A stretch of DNA of 6,508 nt from the NCBI GenBank assembly GCA_903866425.1, contig CAIPNN010000304.1, positions 1 through 6,508 on the forward strand, read 5' to 3'. Source of the stretch: an uncultured Actinomycetes bacterium. GTDB lineage: Bacteria; Actinomycetota; Thermoleophilia; Miltoncostaeales; Miltoncostaeaceae. Shown piece by piece: positions 5,458-6,508 of the stretch (its first letter is position 1; each line of letters starts with the position of its first letter). A model generated the notes under the pieces. The model was not told the origin of the DNA. It did not search any database and worked only from the letters and a program-made list of their open reading frames with translations. The translations under genes were made by a program, and so were the position numbers.

Positions 5458-6508
5458 ATGGCCGAGAACGACACGCCGCGGATGGTCATTGGAGTACCCA
5501 AGGAAGAGCGCGCGGGCGAGACCCGCGTCGCGCTCTCGCCGACGGCGCTGCCCCAGTTGACCAAAGCGGGATTCGACATCGTGATCGAGTCGGGTGCTGG
5601 CGATCTCGCCGGCTACCCGGACGCCACGTTTACTGATCGCGGCGCGCGCATTGGTTCGCGCGACGACGTCTTTGCCGCCGATGTGGTGGTGCAGGTGAAC
5701 GTGCTCGGTGGCGATGCCGGGAGCGCCGACCTGGCCAGGCTGCGCCAGGGGCAGGTCGTCGTCGGTGCAGTGGCGCCGTTCGCGCGCCCCGAGCTTGTGA
5801 AGGCCATTGCGGGTACCGGTGCCACGCTGTTCGCGCTTGAACTGGTGCCCCGCAGCACGCGTGCCCAGTCGATGGACATCCTGTCGTCGCAGGCTGCCGT
5901 TGCCGGCTACAAGGCCGTGCTTCTCGCCGCCAACGCGATGCCCAAGATGTTCCCGCTGCTCACCACAGCGGCCGGCACCATCGCGCCGGCCAAGGTGTTC
6001 ATCGTCGGCGCGGGAGTCGCCGGCCTGGGTGCCATCGCCACCTCGCGCCGCCTCGGTGCACTCGTTGAGGCCTACGACGTGCGCCCCGCCGCGCGCGAAG
6101 AGGTTGAGTCGCTGGGCGCCCGCTTTGTTGAGCTGCCCCTTGAGACCGGCCAGGAGGAGGGCTCTGGCGGCTACGCCAAGCAGCTCTCCGAGGAGACCAT
6201 CAAGAAGCAGCAGGAGCTGATGGCCAAGACCGTGGCCGCCAGCGACGTCATCATCACCACCGCGCAGGTGCAGGGCACCACGGCGCCGCAGATCATCACC
6301 ACCGAGATGATCAAGGGCATGGCCGCCGGCTCGGTCATCATCGACCTGGCCGCCGAGCAGGGTGGCAACTGCGAGCCCACCGTCGCCGGCGAGACCGTCG
6401 ACGTCGATGGCGTCAGCGTGATCGGTGTTGTGAACCTGCCGGGTGAGATTCCCGTGCACGCCAGCCAGCTGTTCGGCAAGAACGTGGCCAACTTCATGGG
6501 CCTCATGG
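5458..6508 (+). CDS. pntA: NAD(P) transhydrogenase alpha subunit, NAD-binding part (5' portion)
   Basis: This is the NAD(H)-binding domain I of proton-translocating transhydrogenase. The complex passes hydride from NADH to NADP+ driven by the proton gradient. 350 codons are present and the frame is still open at the window edge. Key parts are IGVPKEERAGETRVALSP (11-28) and the RQD loop PRSTRAQSMDILSSQA (131-146), where R132, Q137 and D140 match the spacing of the Rhodospirillum rubrum R127/Q132/D135 set. The Rossmann turn VGAGVAGLGA (183-192) is followed by EAYDVRP (204-210), and the mobile-loop region GSGGYAKQLSEE lies at 235-246. No membrane helix has been reached. In split-type enzymes this subunit ends near 370-390 residues and is followed by a small membrane subunit and PntB, so those genes are expected just to the right. 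Alanine dehydrogenase, a homologue, is excluded by the RQD loop with MDILSSQA and by the mobile-loop segment. Confidence 0.93.
   Translation, partial: MAENDTPRMVIGVPKEERAGETRVALSPTALPQLTKAGFDIVIESGAGDLAGYPDATFTDRGARIGSRDDVFAADVVVQVNVLGGDAGSADLARLRQGQVVVGAVAPFARPELVKAIAGTGATLFALELVPRSTRAQSMDILSSQAAVAGYKAVLLAANAMPKMFPLLTTAAGTIAPAKVFIVGAGVAGLGAIATSRRLGALVEAYDVRPAAREEVESLGARFVELPLETGQEEGSGGYAKQLSEETIKKQQELMAKTVAASDVIITTAQVQGTTAPQIITTEMIKGMAAGSVIIDLAAEQGGNCEPTVAGETVDVDGVSVIGVVNLPGEIPVHASQLFGKNVANFMGLM

Noticed and set aside
5323..6459. 378-codon open frame antisense to pntA
   Set aside because: The opposite strand encodes an unmistakable transhydrogenase domain I. The antisense product is low-complexity and lacks motifs.
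5458..6508. Alanine dehydrogenase as an alternative identity for the last gene
   Set aside because: The sequence has the transhydrogenase RQD loop and the SGGYAKQLSEE mobile-loop region, which alanine dehydrogenase lacks.

Overview
The window is GC-rich, with G or C at most third codon positions. It looks like chromosomal DNA from a high-GC Gram-positive bacterium, most likely an actinobacterium. The reasons are codon usage, a split-type proton-translocating transhydrogenase alpha subunit, and several genes that start 6-8 bases after a TANNNT -10-like box with no ribosome binding site, as in leaderless actinobacterial transcripts. I cannot place it below phylum level. It holds six or seven genes and no rRNA, tRNA, insertion sequence, phage gene or CRISPR array.

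Layout, left to right. (1) zwf, glucose-6-phosphate dehydrogenase, + strand, 72-1544. (2) A 14-segment DHA2-type MFS transporter, - strand, 2982-1552, tail to tail with zwf with only 7 bases between the stop codons; a small hairpin spans both stops. (3) A 127-base divergent region, then a 58-residue CDGSH iron-sulfur protein, + strand, 3110-3286, with a strong Shine-Dalgarno and a very strong GAAA-loop terminator behind it. (4) A small helical hypothetical protein, - strand, 3577-3356, ending against that terminator. (5) A divergent promoter region, then an aldo/keto reductase (3674-4630) coupled by a TTGA overlap to a DsbA/FrnE-like thioredoxin-fold protein (4627-5283). (6) A 174-base spacer with a candidate promoter, then the 5' part of pntA (from 5458, cut by the window edge).

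The common theme is redox and NADPH. Zwf makes NADPH, the transhydrogenase exchanges hydride between NADH and NADP+ using the proton gradient, the aldo/keto reductase probably consumes NADPH, and the FrnE-like and CDGSH proteins are thiol and Fe-S redox proteins. Only the reductase/FrnE pair is clearly one operon; the rest of the theme is inferred from proximity. I found no strong evidence for a wholly new system. The most interesting signals are regulatory: the repeated leaderless-start pattern, TGTGA/TCACA-type dyads in both divergent intergenic regions, a hairpin in the leader of the CDGSH gene, and the TTGA-coupled reductase/FrnE pair.
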